DNA of 64,000 bases from Bursaphelenchus xylophilus (GCA_904066235.2 CAJFCV020000003.1:5456001-5520000), one strand, 5' to 3'; positions 35,880 through 47,319 are shown, numbered from the stretch's first letter. Made by a program: numbers and translations. Notes: generated by a model from the sequence alone, not told the origin.

Positions 35880-37031
35880 ATGGACAATTCTCAGATGTAC
35901 CAGATGTATAATCAATGCAACACTTTCTCGCCTTGCATGCCTGCAATGTTCAATGTGAATATGCCAATTAATCCATCCTACCCTTCATATTCCAATCAAA
36001 CGGCCAATATGTCGATGAATTCAACGTTGACAAACGAATCAGGATATTTTACATCACCTAATACTACAAATTTCAGTGGAATATCAGGTAACGAGAATAT
36101 TTTGGGATACTGTTTGAAACTAGTCAATAGAGTAATATGAATTTGTTTTAGACGTGTCCCAGGATGATAAAGAAATGGAGAAAGGAGAACACGTGATCTC
36201 TGGAAGGTTGGGCCTCCTCAACGAGAACAAACAGTACATTGTGAAGATGGACGAATTGAAGAGAAGACTGCAAACACCTGAGAATTTGAATATTAGCTAC
36301 ATAAATGCAATTCTAAGAAGGTAAAGTGCTAAAAAAGTAGTATAGGTTGAAAAGAAGTTTTCTTTAGTGACATCACATTACATGATTATTTTCAGAGCCA
36401 AGGGTCGTCCTCATGCTAATCGGCTTCGTAACATTTTTAAAAGACATGGGGTTACGGTCCCCCCAAACAAACGAACTGAGAGTAAAGCAACGTGCTTCAC
36501 AGCATTGTGCGAAGAAGAGTCCCTGACAATAGTGAAGGATGTGGGCCGAGTTCTCAATGAGCACTTCCCCAAGGATGCGTTCGAAAAAGAATTAACACGT
36601 AGAATACAAGTGAATTCAGATCAGTTGATGCGGGGAATCCACTCATTCAATAATGATATTCAAAGAAGACAGATCACAACCGGATCTCTTCAAAATATGC
36701 TCAGAGCCGTTGGACAGACAGTATTAGAAGTCCTGGAAACCGATAAGACGTTTGAATATCAGAGTAATGGTCAGACTCCCAAGAATTTGGACCCTCTCCA
36801 GAAAGGCTTATGGGATCTCAATTTGGCAAGTTTATTACATCATCAGGCTTACCAAATGCCTTCAATCTTTAAATAAGCATCTTTATTTAGGTTACCCACA
36901 ACTTTGGTGTACGCGCTATGATGTCAGCAGTGGCGACAACGACGGGATTAACCGAGTACAACTTGCCCGCCGTTCACAAACCATCAACAGATTCGCATAT
37001 CAATTCTTATATGACACAAAACAAACTGTGA
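35880..37031 (+). CDS. AP-2 family transcription factor (APTF/TFAP2-like)
   Basis: ATG at 35880 begins an Asn/Ser/Met-rich, presumably activating, N-terminal region. The conserved C-terminal AP-2 DNA-binding/dimerisation region follows: LNISYINAILRRAKGRPHA, NRLRNIFKRHGVTVPPNKR, TCFTALCEEESLTIVKDVG, LNEHFPKDAFE, and the terminal helix VTHNFGVRAMMSAVATTTGL. These align block by block with TFAP2 (LRRAKSK, LPAGRRK, TSLVEGEA, HGFGTPAICAAV). The last intron (36826-36890) has a GC donor (GCAAGT); splicing there is needed to reach VTHNFG. The stop TGA is at 37029. The sequence is divergent from vertebrate AP-2, as nematode APTF proteins are; which aptf paralog it is cannot be told. Confidence 0.9.
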
Positions 37032-37071
37032 ATTCGCTTTGTTAGAGATTATAAATGCGAGATTTTTACTT

Positions 37072-37077
37072 AATAAA
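37072..37077 (+). terminator. Poly(A) signal AATAAA of the AP-2 gene
   Basis: AATAAA 40 nt after the stop. Confidence 0.6.
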
Positions 37078-37811
37078 TTTGTACATATCAACTTGGGTTT
37101 GTTTGTAGAAAATCATTTAGTTGGAATCCCCGTTCTTAAAAGGAAAGTCATGGATTTTCAGAGTAAATACAAAAGGCCCCGAGCCTTTTGTGTTTAAAAT
37201 TTGGATAAAATTCAAAAACTAAAAATTACAAGCATACATAGTAAAAAATAGGGGGCCCGCAGGGGCCTGCTAATTTCTTTTAAATTACGAATGCGGAACG
37301 ATGATTACAGAAAGCTGATCATTGATTAAGAAATGCATTTTTTCCAGCAATTATTTTTATTGAAATGGAACTTCATGGTACAAGTAGTTGCCACATTGAA
37401 ACAAACCTTTTAAGTAAACAAATAACTTCACAATTTTGACTCCTGACAAAAGTTGACAGAAGATGTCAAACTATGAATAGAGTGTGACACTGAACGCGGC
37501 ATCGTATTCATGTGTCATGAGGACCTTGGCCGGATGCCGAACAAATAAAAGTGACGGCCAAAAACACGGTGAGAGTGATTGATCCTCAAGTCCCCGAATC
37601 CGAACCGGACCCCGATCACTCCCCTTCCGCGTCGCGTTTAGTTTTAAAACAACTGGCTCTCTTCGGCCGGGGAAACGTGCCATTACTTTCACCTTTTTCT
37701 CGACACAACATCCCACCAAGTGCCGCATTTAGTTGTTGACGTGATCCCGAGGAACGGCCTCATCGTTTATTTAATTCCCCTCTAAACACTTGCTGATCGT
37801 TCATTTCGAAA
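37078..37811. other. Intergenic spacer
   Basis: About 730 bp between AP-2 and the small membrane protein gene; no recognisable gene. Confidence 0.4.
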
Positions 37812-38440
37812 ATGGCTGAGCTTGTTACGTGGTGCACCAGTCGATTGGCTATCCTCAAATGGCTTCAAATTGTAAGGGATCGTATGATTTGTATCGCTTA
37901 ATTTTAAATACTTTCAGTTGTGCGCTTTAGTGGCAGTTCTGTTCTTGATAGATGGTCGATTCCAATGGAAATTGTATACTTTCATCTTTGTCGCCTGCAT
38001 TGTCCTGGCCGCTCTTTCGTTCTTGACATTGGCCTTGTACTTCTTCCGAGTTCACAGTCAAAACAAACAATTACCATGGGTTCAAACCGTACGTGTGCTT
38101 GATTAGTCATCATAAGTATACGTTTATTTCAAAAATGCTTCAAAGGAAACATTCCTTTATAGGAGATTGCTTTCAATTCAGTCGCAGTGGTGGTGTGTCT
38201 TCTGACTTGCGGTATCCTAATTTATGACCTGGCCAATTTGGCGAACGGGCATCACAACCATCATCGTTACACTGCTCCAGCCAACATTGGAAACGACGGC
38301 TGGTTCAATCGAGTTATTGTCGTATTGGTAAGACAAGCGATGACCAATACAATATTACTTTATTACAGGCTACTCAAGTGCTAAATACGGTATTTTACCT
38401 CGCCTCCTTGGTTAGAACGAAGCGATATGGCATCAAGTAG
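37812..38440 (+). CDS. Small four-pass membrane protein (MARVEL-like)
   Basis: Four exons encode about 145 residues. ATG at 37812 (MAELVTWCTSRLAILKWLQ) leads into four hydrophobic segments: LCALVAVLFLIDG, YTFIFVACIVLAALSFLTLA, FNSVAVVVCLLTCGILIYDL, and a last one across the final intron ending ATQVLNTVFYLASLV. The protein ends RTKRYGIK at TAG 38438. Four transmembrane segments with short loops and a His-rich loop (NGHHNHHR) between 3 and 4 fit a MARVEL/CKLF-like vesicle-trafficking fold, but no diagnostic motif proves it. It ends 68 bp from the metalloprotease stop, tail to tail. Confidence 0.75.
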
Positions 38441-38507
38441 ATTGCCAACATTTTCATTATTAATGTTCATGAACATTATATAGTATTTCTAATCTAGTTT
38501 TCCCGAA

Positions 38508-39244
38508 TTAAACCCGGTTACAATAAGCGAAGAGACGACGCAGCCTTCGTATATCTTGTCCGCTCAATCGCAAAGGCCCATTTCTTAACAAATTAGTGAA
38601 TTATTTTATTACATAAAGCGCTTTAACGTACCTATAAATCGAGTTCATAATAGACTTGGGCTCTTCGGAATGCTTTAAACCTAACACGTGTCCCAGTTCG
38701 TGAAGCGCCACCTGTTTCGTAACTTTTTTGCTGTGGAAATCGGGACTTACATAGCTCAGATTGAGATTATCCCCATCCAACGACCAGACCTCTTCGGCAT
38801 CGAAATGAAGAATTCCGTGAGGGGGATAGGCGGAGTGAGCAACTATCCCTCCAGGGCCATCAAAGCTTTCTGTACAATTGTGATCTCTCAGGGCAAAAGT
38901 AATATCAATATCAGGTTGTTGCTGATCATCGTGAACTTCATAAAGTTTAATAATCTTGACCTCTGTGGCCCATAAATTTAATGCTTTTAGTATGGCTTCC
39001 CTAAAGTTATTAATATAAAAAAATGAAAATGTCCTCACTTTGAATCCAGAAAGTCTTGGCTGTTCTTAAATAGATGATATTTATCATGTATCCCATAGGA
39101 GAATGCACACTTTTTCCAGCTTTTGTCTTTGATGGAATCTAAGATACAGCTAATAAAGAGCCACACAAACATACCGTATTGCTTGTGGATTGGCAGAGAA
39201 GTTCCGAAAGTGAGAAATAACATGACCCCGAGAATCGCGCGCAT
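38508..39244 (-). CDS. Minimal secreted matrix metalloprotease (catalytic domain only)
   Basis: Four exons. Exon 1 (ATG 39244) is a signal peptide (MRAILGVMLFLTFGTSLP); exon 2 gives SWKKCAFSYGI; exon 3 carries AILKALNLWATEV, the structural zinc/calcium region (IVAHSAYPPHGILHFDAEEVW) and the catalytic zinc site HELGHVLGLKH with the Met-turn SIMNSIYR. The last exon (38583-38508), reached through a 48-nt intron with a GTACGT donor at 38631, supplies LSGQDIRRLRRLF, which matches the final helix of matrixin catalytic domains (LSxQDIxxIxxLY), then TAA. Reading straight through the donor instead gives a false stop at 38601. There is no propeptide with a PRCGxPD cysteine switch and no hemopexin domain: the catalytic domain starts about 25 residues after the signal peptide. 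Confidence 0.83.
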
Positions 39245-42243
39245 CCTGACCGTGACTTTCACCAACTGAACTGACCATCTCTGGATACCGGAAAACTAGT
39301 CCGTTCCGAACTCTTATCCGGATTTTTTATTCCTCGGATGTGATAAAGGAATAATAAACAGAGAGCGCCTTTACAACGCTTTAATCGTTTTTTGGTCAAT
39401 TTATACTGTGTGAAATGATGATTACACTTACATTATTTTTAAAACAAGCCTAATGTAAGATGTTTCGAACATTTGACGGAAAGGGGAACCAACATCAACT
39501 GAACAAACAGTTTTTATATCAACAAACATAAGGCCTCATTTCAAAAAAAAAGAATTTTATTGTAGGAAAATTGAGAAGGTGTCTTAATCCGCCCCCACAT
39601 TCGGCCATTTGCTGTTATATATTATATTTAATCTTCAAATTTATCTCTTCACAATTTTTCCGATGGTGTGGAGGTCATCCTCGACCCTAATCATCGTGGC
39701 AATGCCGTTCCGTTGCAATGTTTGAAGAGCTTCCTGGGAAAATAACCAATTTATGCTATTGTTCTTTTTTTTTGGTTCGGAACTCATTTCTCGCAAAAGG
39801 TAGCAGAGACAAAACCGATTTTCTATCGGCTTTCGAGAGTCCGTTTGTTCTCGACTTTTGTCCTTTTTCGGGCCCAGAATTCTTTGGTGGGGATGTGAGG
39901 TTGGCGGCCGAAAAAATTTGGAAAATGTTCGGTCGTGGTGAATGGAACCAAGAAGTAAGTAAGCATGGCGGCCACCACCACCACACTCAACGACAACACC
40001 CTGGGCCCCTTCGCCTTCCAAATATTTCTTCGGGGCCATTTCCCTCCATTTCTTTTGCTTCTTCGTCTTCCTTCAGGCCATGACCAAGAAACGGAACAAG
40101 GCGACAGCAAAGAGTAACCGGCGTGAGAAGTCGGGGGGCCAAGGGATCTCCGGGGCACCCTTTCCCTCTCCGTCGGCGCCCACCAGACCTGTCGTCCATC
40201 AAGCGCGGTCCTGGATTTGATCCCCCCTCATGTTCGATGTAATAATATCATTTCAATGGTTTCGCTTTAAGAGGGAATAACTGCTGGGTTCGCGTGAAAT
40301 GACGGGGGGAAACGTCGGAGAGAGAGACGGCATTCCAAAATATGGGGTTTTCAGGAAGCGGGGATCCGGGAGGGGCTATTCGGCGTGTTTTTATTTAGAG
40401 TTTACAATTTATTTTATTATGTTGCATTTTTTGCATGCCTTTGTTGTTTATTTTAATTTCGAACTTGTTTAAGCAAAGGTCATTTGTTCCATAATTAATT
40501 TCCCTTGAAATTAAATTGTATTTGTCATTGTATTGTGCACATTCTCGAGGAAGGGGATTCTTTTATTAAAAGTGTCTGCAAGACCTCTACCATACATGGG
40601 ACTTCACTTTCATTGATTACCTGTTGTTATGCAGCAGGGCTCTCGGTCGGGACAAGGAGCAATTATCCGTTCCAATTACAGGGAATTTTTGGCTTTTTTG
40701 CGTGTGGAGAAGCACCCAGCCCTAAAATAAACTCGAGAGTGGCATCATAAAAAGCGGCCGAAGCTGTGGCCGGCTCGGTTAAGTAATTTGATGGACGTCG
40801 AACTGTCTTCGTGTCCGAATGAGGTGAAAGCGAAATAAATTTAAGTCAAACAACCAAGTTTCGGATTCCTTTTTCTGGAAGCAGAGCCGGACGCAACAGC
40901 CAGCCGGTTTCGTTCCACGTTCCATTTTGAATAGCCAGGCGCTGACTATCAAATTTCCATGCCAAAATAACCCAACGGGCATGAAAAAACCTTTGTTGGG
41001 TTGGAGTCGGGGTCCGTAGGTCTGAGTACGCATCACCTCTCACCCTCCCCTGCGCTTTCATGGGCGGGCGCGCCAAGGAAATGCTGGGCTATGGTCAGAA
41101 CTTATTGCTGCTACTGCTTTCCCTCCTCTTTGCTAAGTATTGTTCACTTTTATATTGCGTTTTTTTGGAATGTTTCTTTGTAAACAGAAGTAAACAGTAA
41201 AGAAAGTAAATAGAATCGGAAAACTGGCACTGGTGGGTCGAGTTGGCCACGCGTCTGACTGGCCCATTCCCGCATAAGGCTTTTTTCTAGGTTTTTTATT
41301 GCCCTAAGCGTTTTAAAAAATATATTTCTCTTTTTATCTCCATCACAACCTCATCCAAAAGCGGGGGATTTATGACCGGCTATGGACGTGCAAAAGGACC
41401 GACGACGGTTTCATCTTTTATTTCGTTTGGATCTTATTTTTGGCGTTTCCTTTTCTATACCTCCAGCTTAATTTATGTTTTTTATAACTTTTTAAGGCGG
41501 AGATCGCACTAAATCAAATAAATTTGAATATGGAGCCCCAACCAACCCATAAACTAAACTTTTTGTTTATTTTATAGCAACACGCAAGCATTATTTACGA
41601 AATCAATCTCACAAAAATCCGCTGACTTAATATACACGAAGATTTTTGCCAGTTTCTCATTCATTCAATACCTCTGGCGTTGTGTGTCAACTCCGAATGT
41701 GTATAGATGAATACCGCGACCGTCGTTTCAAGCCTTTCCAACCCTTATGTTTGTTTAATGCTCTGAAATAATTTTCGCCCCTTTTTGTCCCCCGGGCTTT
41801 CATTTGAGGCCTGAGGGAACGTTCCCTCGGTATTAATGCATATCACTGTTGTGACTCATTGCTCTCGTTACGGTTTAAATGCGAAGATAATCATTGGAAT
41901 CTCGGTTACACAACCTTGGCCGTTCCCATTGATTTTATGGCCTTGGCATTGTCTTTGGCCCATGTCCTTAGGGGATTCTGTGAAGAAGATAAACTTCGAA
42001 ACGCAGAATCAATGGCCGTCTAGTCCTATTATTCTTATATTCTCGGGATTTTTTGTGCTGTTTTTTGTTTCTTCATATTTCCGTTTTCGATTTTTAAATT
42101 TCGGAAACCTTTACAACTATTGGAATATTCGTATTATCCAAACTTGTTTCGTGGAATGACTCGTTTGTTAATATTATCATCATACTGAGTGCTTGTTTTT
42201 AGTTGGACGCGTCCCACACGCGGTCCCCGACCGCATTCCAATC
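39245..42243. other. Long intergenic region with weak coding hints
   Basis: About 3 kb between the metalloprotease and syntaxin genes. Most of it shows nothing recognisable. A GC-richer patch at 39640-40240 has open frames on both strands. On the plus strand a good acceptor (CGGGCCCAG before 39880), donor (GAA/GTAAGTAAG at 39954) and acceptor (TCCTTCAG at 40077) could join short exons ending MTKKRNKATAKSNRREK. On the minus strand an acceptor-like TTTTCCCAG precedes EALQTLQRNGIATMIRVEDD with a stop near 39641. I recognise neither product, and they overlap antisense, so at most one is likely. Confidence 0.35.
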
Positions 42244-44633
42244 ATGAAAGACCGGTTGGGAGCCTTAAAAGCGGTAAAATTATTTGCCTGCTACTTAACA
42301 TTAATACAAAATTGAATTTGTATAAAACTCAATCACTTTTTGTAGGCTCAAAACCAAGGGGATGAAGACCACGAGGACGACGCCAGCACATTGGATGCGG
42401 CCCAAGGCCAATTTATGGAGGAATTCTTCGAACAGGTAGAAGAAATTAGGGGGAGCATCGATCTGATCGCTTCGAATGTCGAGGAAGTCAAGAAAAAACA
42501 CTCTGCCATCCTCTCTAATCCGGTTAATGACCCAAGTAAGTCGCCCTTCCCCTCAATTCATTATTCTGGTTTTAGAAACCAAAGAAGAATTGGATGAATT
42601 AATGGCCGAGATCAAAAAAACTGCCAATAAAGTGAGGCGGAAACTAAAATGTAAGCAAATTTGCTGAAAATTTGTAAGACTATCACAACGCGATATAAGG
42701 CGTCTATGCTTTCAGTAATTGAGAACAGTATCGAACACGATGAGAGTGGTGGGACCTCAGGGGCAGATCTCCGAATTAGGAAAACACAACATTCAACGTT
42801 GTCTCGGAAGTTCGTGGAGGTCATGACTGACTACAACAAAACACAGACAGACTACAGAGAAAGATGTAAAGGTCGGATCCAACGACAACTTGACATTGGT
42901 ATGTAAATTTTAAAATATTAAATTTTATTTGGCGATCTTTAATGCATTGTGTCATATTTGATTTGGGCTATTCCAGCGGGTAAACAAGTAGGGGACGAAG
43001 ACTTGGAGGAGATGATCGAATCAGGGACGCCAGGGGTTTTCACTCAAGGAATCATAACAGACACACAACAGGCCAAACAGACCTTGGCTGATATTGAAGC
43101 AAGGCATAATGACATCATGAAGTTAGAGTCAAGCATACGAGAATTACACGACATGTTCATGGACATGGCCATGTTAGTAGAGTCACAAGTATGTACAGGG
43201 TCATGTTTGCAACAAGGTCAACTATCTTATTTTAGGGAGAGATGGTTGATCGAATAGAGTATAATGTTGAACATGCCAAGGAATTCGTGGATCGAGCCGT
43301 CGCCGACACCAAGAAGGCTGTACAATATCAGAGCAAAGCACGAAAGGTATGTTCAAAACTATTTCGTAAAATGTACGTAACGTCGTATGTTTCGTTTCTT
43401 TTGTTGCCATTTTTGTTTCGACTAACCAAACGATCTCCAGAAGAAGATAATCTGTATTATAATAATGGTGGTGCTTATCGTGTTAGTGATTGTGGGTATC
43501 ATTGTGTATGTATCCGTGAACACATCTGTCGTCAGTGGTGGTGGAGGGAATAAGAGCAATGACAATAACGGCAACAATAATAACAATAACAGCAATGGAA
43601 ACAATAATGTCCAGAACAACCAGGAGTCCGCGGCGGTCGACCAGTAACACCCGCTATAGAAGCGATAATCTAACACACTAACATTTATTGCATGGTCTTT
43701 CTGGTGTTATTTTAGTCATATCAAAGTAGGGTAACCCTCCGATGTATGTATCGTAGCAACTCACAGAAGACGGGAATCTCCATTCCCGCGCCGTAATTTA
43801 AAGTCTAGTTATCGTACCAGATACCGGTTGTCGTTCAGTAAAAAGCGGTTGTAAATATCGTAATGTAGAGTTTGAAAGCGCACTTGAAATAAACTTTTAT
43901 CTGTTTAGAAGAAGATCATGATCTTGATCTGCGTGGTGATACTGATAGTGGTGGTCGGAGTGATGGTTCTCAACTTCATCCCCATGCCTTTTTAGATGTC
44001 GATAGTATTGGATATCAGAAGAAAAACAAAACTTTTGGCTATTTTACATCGATATTACAGTATCACTTTCCCCTCGTATCGATTACACAACACGTTTCGA
44101 GTCCTCGGGAGCTCTGGAATACGATTTATGGCAGCAATAACTCTAGGTGTACCTTGATCTCTGTAATACTTTCGATCTCAGCACTAATATCCCGATTAAC
44201 AACAAGCTTATATTAATAAACTGATGTTGCAGTAGATGAGCGATGATAATAAAAGTCGCGAGAGTTCTTGAGAATCCAAAACATAGATGGTGATTACTAT
44301 AAAACGTTTATCAAGCACAATTTTTTGATATTAGTCATAACTATTATTTTGAAACCTCAACCCCGATAACACTTTTTATCAGATATTCTACTGTAACATT
44401 AGAGGTCTTGTATCTTGCAACTGCCATTTTGACAATATATTAATTGACAGCTTTACCGGCCGCCGTGGCCTGTTAGATTCTTGAATTAAAGTGTATTTAA
44501 CATTGTTATGGGCTTGGTTTTAAATAAAAGTTTCTCAAACTTTCAGCTAAAAATCATAATCTGTTTGGTGGTTACTGTACTCATCGTGCTGGTCCTGATG
44601 TTTGTCGGGTTTTACATAAAGGCAATATTATAA
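42244..44633 (+). CDS. unc-64: Syntaxin-1 (UNC-64) t-SNARE with three alternative membrane-anchor exons
   Basis: Presynaptic Qa-SNARE that pairs with SNAP-25 and synaptobrevin for vesicle fusion. ATG 42244 ([10 protein letters not shown]) starts the N-peptide; the Habc helices follow ([40 protein letters not shown]), a linker ([17 protein letters not shown]), and the SNARE helix with its central layer glutamine in [15 protein letters not shown], ending YQSKARK at about 43347. Three different terminal exons can follow, each preceded by its own acceptor: A at 43441-43647 (68 codons), B at 43909-43995 (28 codons), C at 44547-44633 (28 codons). A and B begin KKI, C begins LKI; each encodes one hydrophobic segment and its own stop. 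B and C resemble ordinary short syntaxin anchors; A adds an Asn/Gly/Ser-rich extracellular tail of about 40 residues. Confidence 0.95.
43441..43647 (+). other. Syntaxin terminal exon A (anchor plus Asn-rich tail)
   Basis: Follows the acceptor GATCTCCAG. Encodes [20 protein letters not shown] as anchor, then [13 protein letters not shown] and an Asn-run to SAAVDQ and TAA. Syntaxin-1 proteins normally have only a few residues after the anchor, so this tail is unusual. Confidence 0.85.
43888..43893 (+). terminator. Poly(A) signal between syntaxin exons A and B
   Basis: AATAAA 241 nt after the exon A stop and 15 nt before the first base of exon B, overlapping the region where the exon B branch/acceptor lies. 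Confidence 0.5.
43909..43995 (+). other. Syntaxin terminal exon B
   Basis: Acceptor CTGTTTAG, then [20 protein letters not shown], ending FIPMPF and TAG. Closest of the three to vertebrate syntaxin-1 (KKIMIIIC). Confidence 0.85.
44523..44528 (+). terminator. Poly(A) signal just upstream of syntaxin exon C
   Basis: AATAAA 18 nt before exon C begins at 44547. Another AATAAA at 44215-44220 lies 220 nt after exon B. Confidence 0.45.
44547..44633 (+). other. Syntaxin terminal exon C
   Basis: Acceptor AACTTTCAG, then [20 protein letters not shown], ending GFYIKAIL and TAA. Same length and phase as exon B. AATAAA at 44769-44774 may be its poly(A) signal. Confidence 0.8.
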
Positions 44634-44969
44634 GAAAAACGGGTATCATCAGCAAATTCCTCGAACGCAAATGGTAATACATATCAACGCCTACTACATC
44701 TATTCACCTGCCAAAAGAATCGCTCTAAGAAAAAAATATTAATATAATAAATATTCGAATTCCAAAGAAATAAAGAATTTTAGCGTACTGCGAATAAACA
44801 TTATATATTTATATTATTGTCAAGTTAAAAATAAACACCGTATTAAGACTCTGCATATGGAAGATCTATACAATCAGTAGAGTTTGGAATTACCAGTTAT
44901 GCAAAAAACATTAAAATCGCAGCCATTAGGACTAGAGCTATCAACCACATTAATTCGGAAACGATGAAA

Positions 44970-46072
44970 TTATTTAGAGAATAAAACTTGATATCGTTTG
45001 ACCATATTTGCGAAGATTTCGGCAACTTTATCAGGAGAATCCTCATGTAGAGCGTGTCCCACGTTATGCAGCACTTCGTATTGAAAAGAACCTTGCATTT
45101 GACCTATCTGAACCAATCATTTTTTTTATATTTTTAATCGCTTTTAACACTCAAAGCAAACTAACCATGAGTTCCTTATCGAGCCTATCCACATTGGCCA
45201 ACAACAGAATCTTGACGGGTTTGCAGCCAAGAAACATCTTGGACAGTCCTTTGAACCACCCTATCCAAAAATCTTGAGTCTTCCCGAGATTTACTCTCCA
45301 TTTATATTCCTAAAGAAGAAAATTATTTACTATATGAAAACCTACAATTTTTCCGTTCTCCTCGATCTTTACTAGTTGAGAAGGCATGGATACCCTTGCG
45401 GCTCGTAAGTTCTTGGTCATACCAGTATCCACACACCATTTAATGGCCTTTTCAAAAGTTGTAAAATGCCTTGGTCGATTTCTTAGAACTTGATTCATTA
45501 GACTTAAGTTTCCCATAGCTGATCCTTCAACAACATCAATAACGGCCAGACATTGCACATTAGGCAAGAGGTTAGCATCAACCGCCCTTACTGCTAACGC
45601 TCCTCCCATAGAATGCCCAATCACTATCAACGGTGGCTTCTTTTCGACAGATTCAAAAATCTTATAATAGATTCCTGATATATCCCTACAATAAAAACAT
45701 CGGGAACCACACACTTACTTTATTTGTCTATCAGATGAAAGATCTAACGGCTCAGCAGTTGTCAATCCATGCCCTCTGAGATCTGGAGCAATCACGCGGC
45801 ATTTTACTTTTTTCGTCAATGATTCCTAAAAAGAGAAATAAATTCAATAATTGAGTACCTACCACAAAAACTGCCCAAGTAAGACCACTATATCCACCTC
45901 CATGTAGCAAATAGAAGACTGGACCTTCATTGCCTTTGAAATACACGTTAAAAGATTCTCCATCGAGCTCAATATTGAGTTTTCTGTCAAAGAAATCGGT
46001 GAATTCTAGAGGTGAAAAGTCGCGGAATGCGGTAGTTGCTTCTTTTTCGCTTGTATGATTTTCCGATATCAT
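44970..46072 (-). CDS. PPME1: Protein phosphatase methylesterase 1 (PPME1/PME-1)
   Basis: Serine hydrolase that removes the methyl group from the PP2A catalytic-subunit C-terminus. Five exons from ATG 46072. The order matches the family: FRDFSPLEFTDFFD, VYFKGNEGPVFYLLHGGGYS (oxyanion region), VIAPDLRGHGLT, nucleophile elbow VIGHSMGGALAV, AVIDVVEGSAM, FTTFEKAIKWCVDTG, ARVSMPSQL, TQDFWIGWFKGLSKMFL, LLLANVDRLDK, IGQMQGSFQYEVL, and the catalytic His in GHALHEDSPDKVAE. The acidic/Ser-rich loop of vertebrate PPME1 between VSM and the FW block is short here. Stop TAA at 44970-44972. Convergent with the syntaxin gene. Confidence 0.95.
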
Positions 46073-47319
46073 AACAAAATATTATGTCGATCACCTTCGA
46101 TCTTTTACAACCGAAATTACAATTGTGTAATCTTCCGACGTTGGGAGAGTCGCGACTTATTTTATTGAAATATATAGCTTCATGGGAATTAGGCAGAGTG
46201 AAATTGGACTGAATTTCAAGGAAGGACACATGTGTGCGTACGCATGACAGAGAAAAAGAGAGATACAAGAAATCAGTCAAATTTCCCCCTGTCCAATTCC
46301 TTTCAGTCGAAATTCACCCTGTCCAATTTCTTTTTGCCCAATTTTGATTGGTTTTCCGCCAAAACGTTTTCTTTCTGAGACCAGATCAAAGGCTGCCGCA
46401 TTTTTTGTTTGTTGCAAAAATTTGTAGACTACTTTTCCACAAATTATATTAAAATTTTGACTGTTTTGCGATGTAAGCTGTAATATTGTAAAATCTTTCT
46501 TTTTTGCTTTTTTAAAATAGTTTTCTACCAGCAAACTGATTTATTTGCCGTTGTGAAGCTGTAAAAGTTGTGAAGCCAATTAGGTATCGCTAAAGATATT
46601 TTTGCTGTGCACATTGGATGAAAACCGCGCAAAACGGTTATATTATAGTCGATTTTTGATGGAGATGTTTGTGTTTGCATTGGAGTGGTTTTACGGCTCT
46701 CTTCCCCTCCTATTTCCGAGCGTTATTCCACTTTCTGACCGTTGTTTGTTAATTGTACAGTTAAAATCGGGCATTATAGGCGTCACAATCCTTTATGCTG
46801 ATAATTTTTCTATACTAATATCTGTTTTGCATGATTCTGTAAGGTATCGCACATTTGGGAAGTGGTTTTTATTTGACATTTGACCTTCTAAACCTTTATT
46901 TCCCCAATTTTAAGTGATCTAAGACATGGTCTCTGCCCTTTGCGAACTTGTACAATTATTACCCAAGTATAATATAGCCGGCTGTTTGTTGGTCTCCCCG
47001 CTGCAAAACAGCCAACTGACCGACCTTTTAGTGGCGAAAGGGTGACGACAAGGGAGTGGAGAAGGAGGGGAGAGCCGTTCTTCACTTCTTATGCCCGATT
47101 TGCGACCTGCGCCCCGCCAAAAACGTGTAATAGATGGTCGGCACATTTAATCCCTGTATAATATTTTCAGTTTCTGTCTGAGGCTGCTACAATAATAGGC
47201 AAAACGACCAATTAAACAAGTTGCTAAGGTTTGTGTCTTTTAATTGGCTGTAAAGCTACGTTCTGTCAATAATTTTGCGTATTTGGTGAGTAATAACATT
47301 GTTTCTCTGTTTTTAGGTA
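46073..47319. other. Divergent intergenic region (PPME1 / SWIB promoters)
   Basis: About 1.25 kb. A small direct repeat with CCTGTCCAATTCCTTTCAGTCG-like words occurs at 46285-46330. A candidate 5' UTR intron of the SWIB gene (GTGAGT at 47285 to TTTTTAG at 47316) sits at the right end. No other gene recognised. Confidence 0.4.

Noticed and set aside
39641..40039. Minus-strand 132-residue ORF as a whole gene
   Set aside because: Composition looks like antisense of a GC-rich patch; only the last 30 residues after an acceptor look exon-like, so it is reported only as a weak hint.
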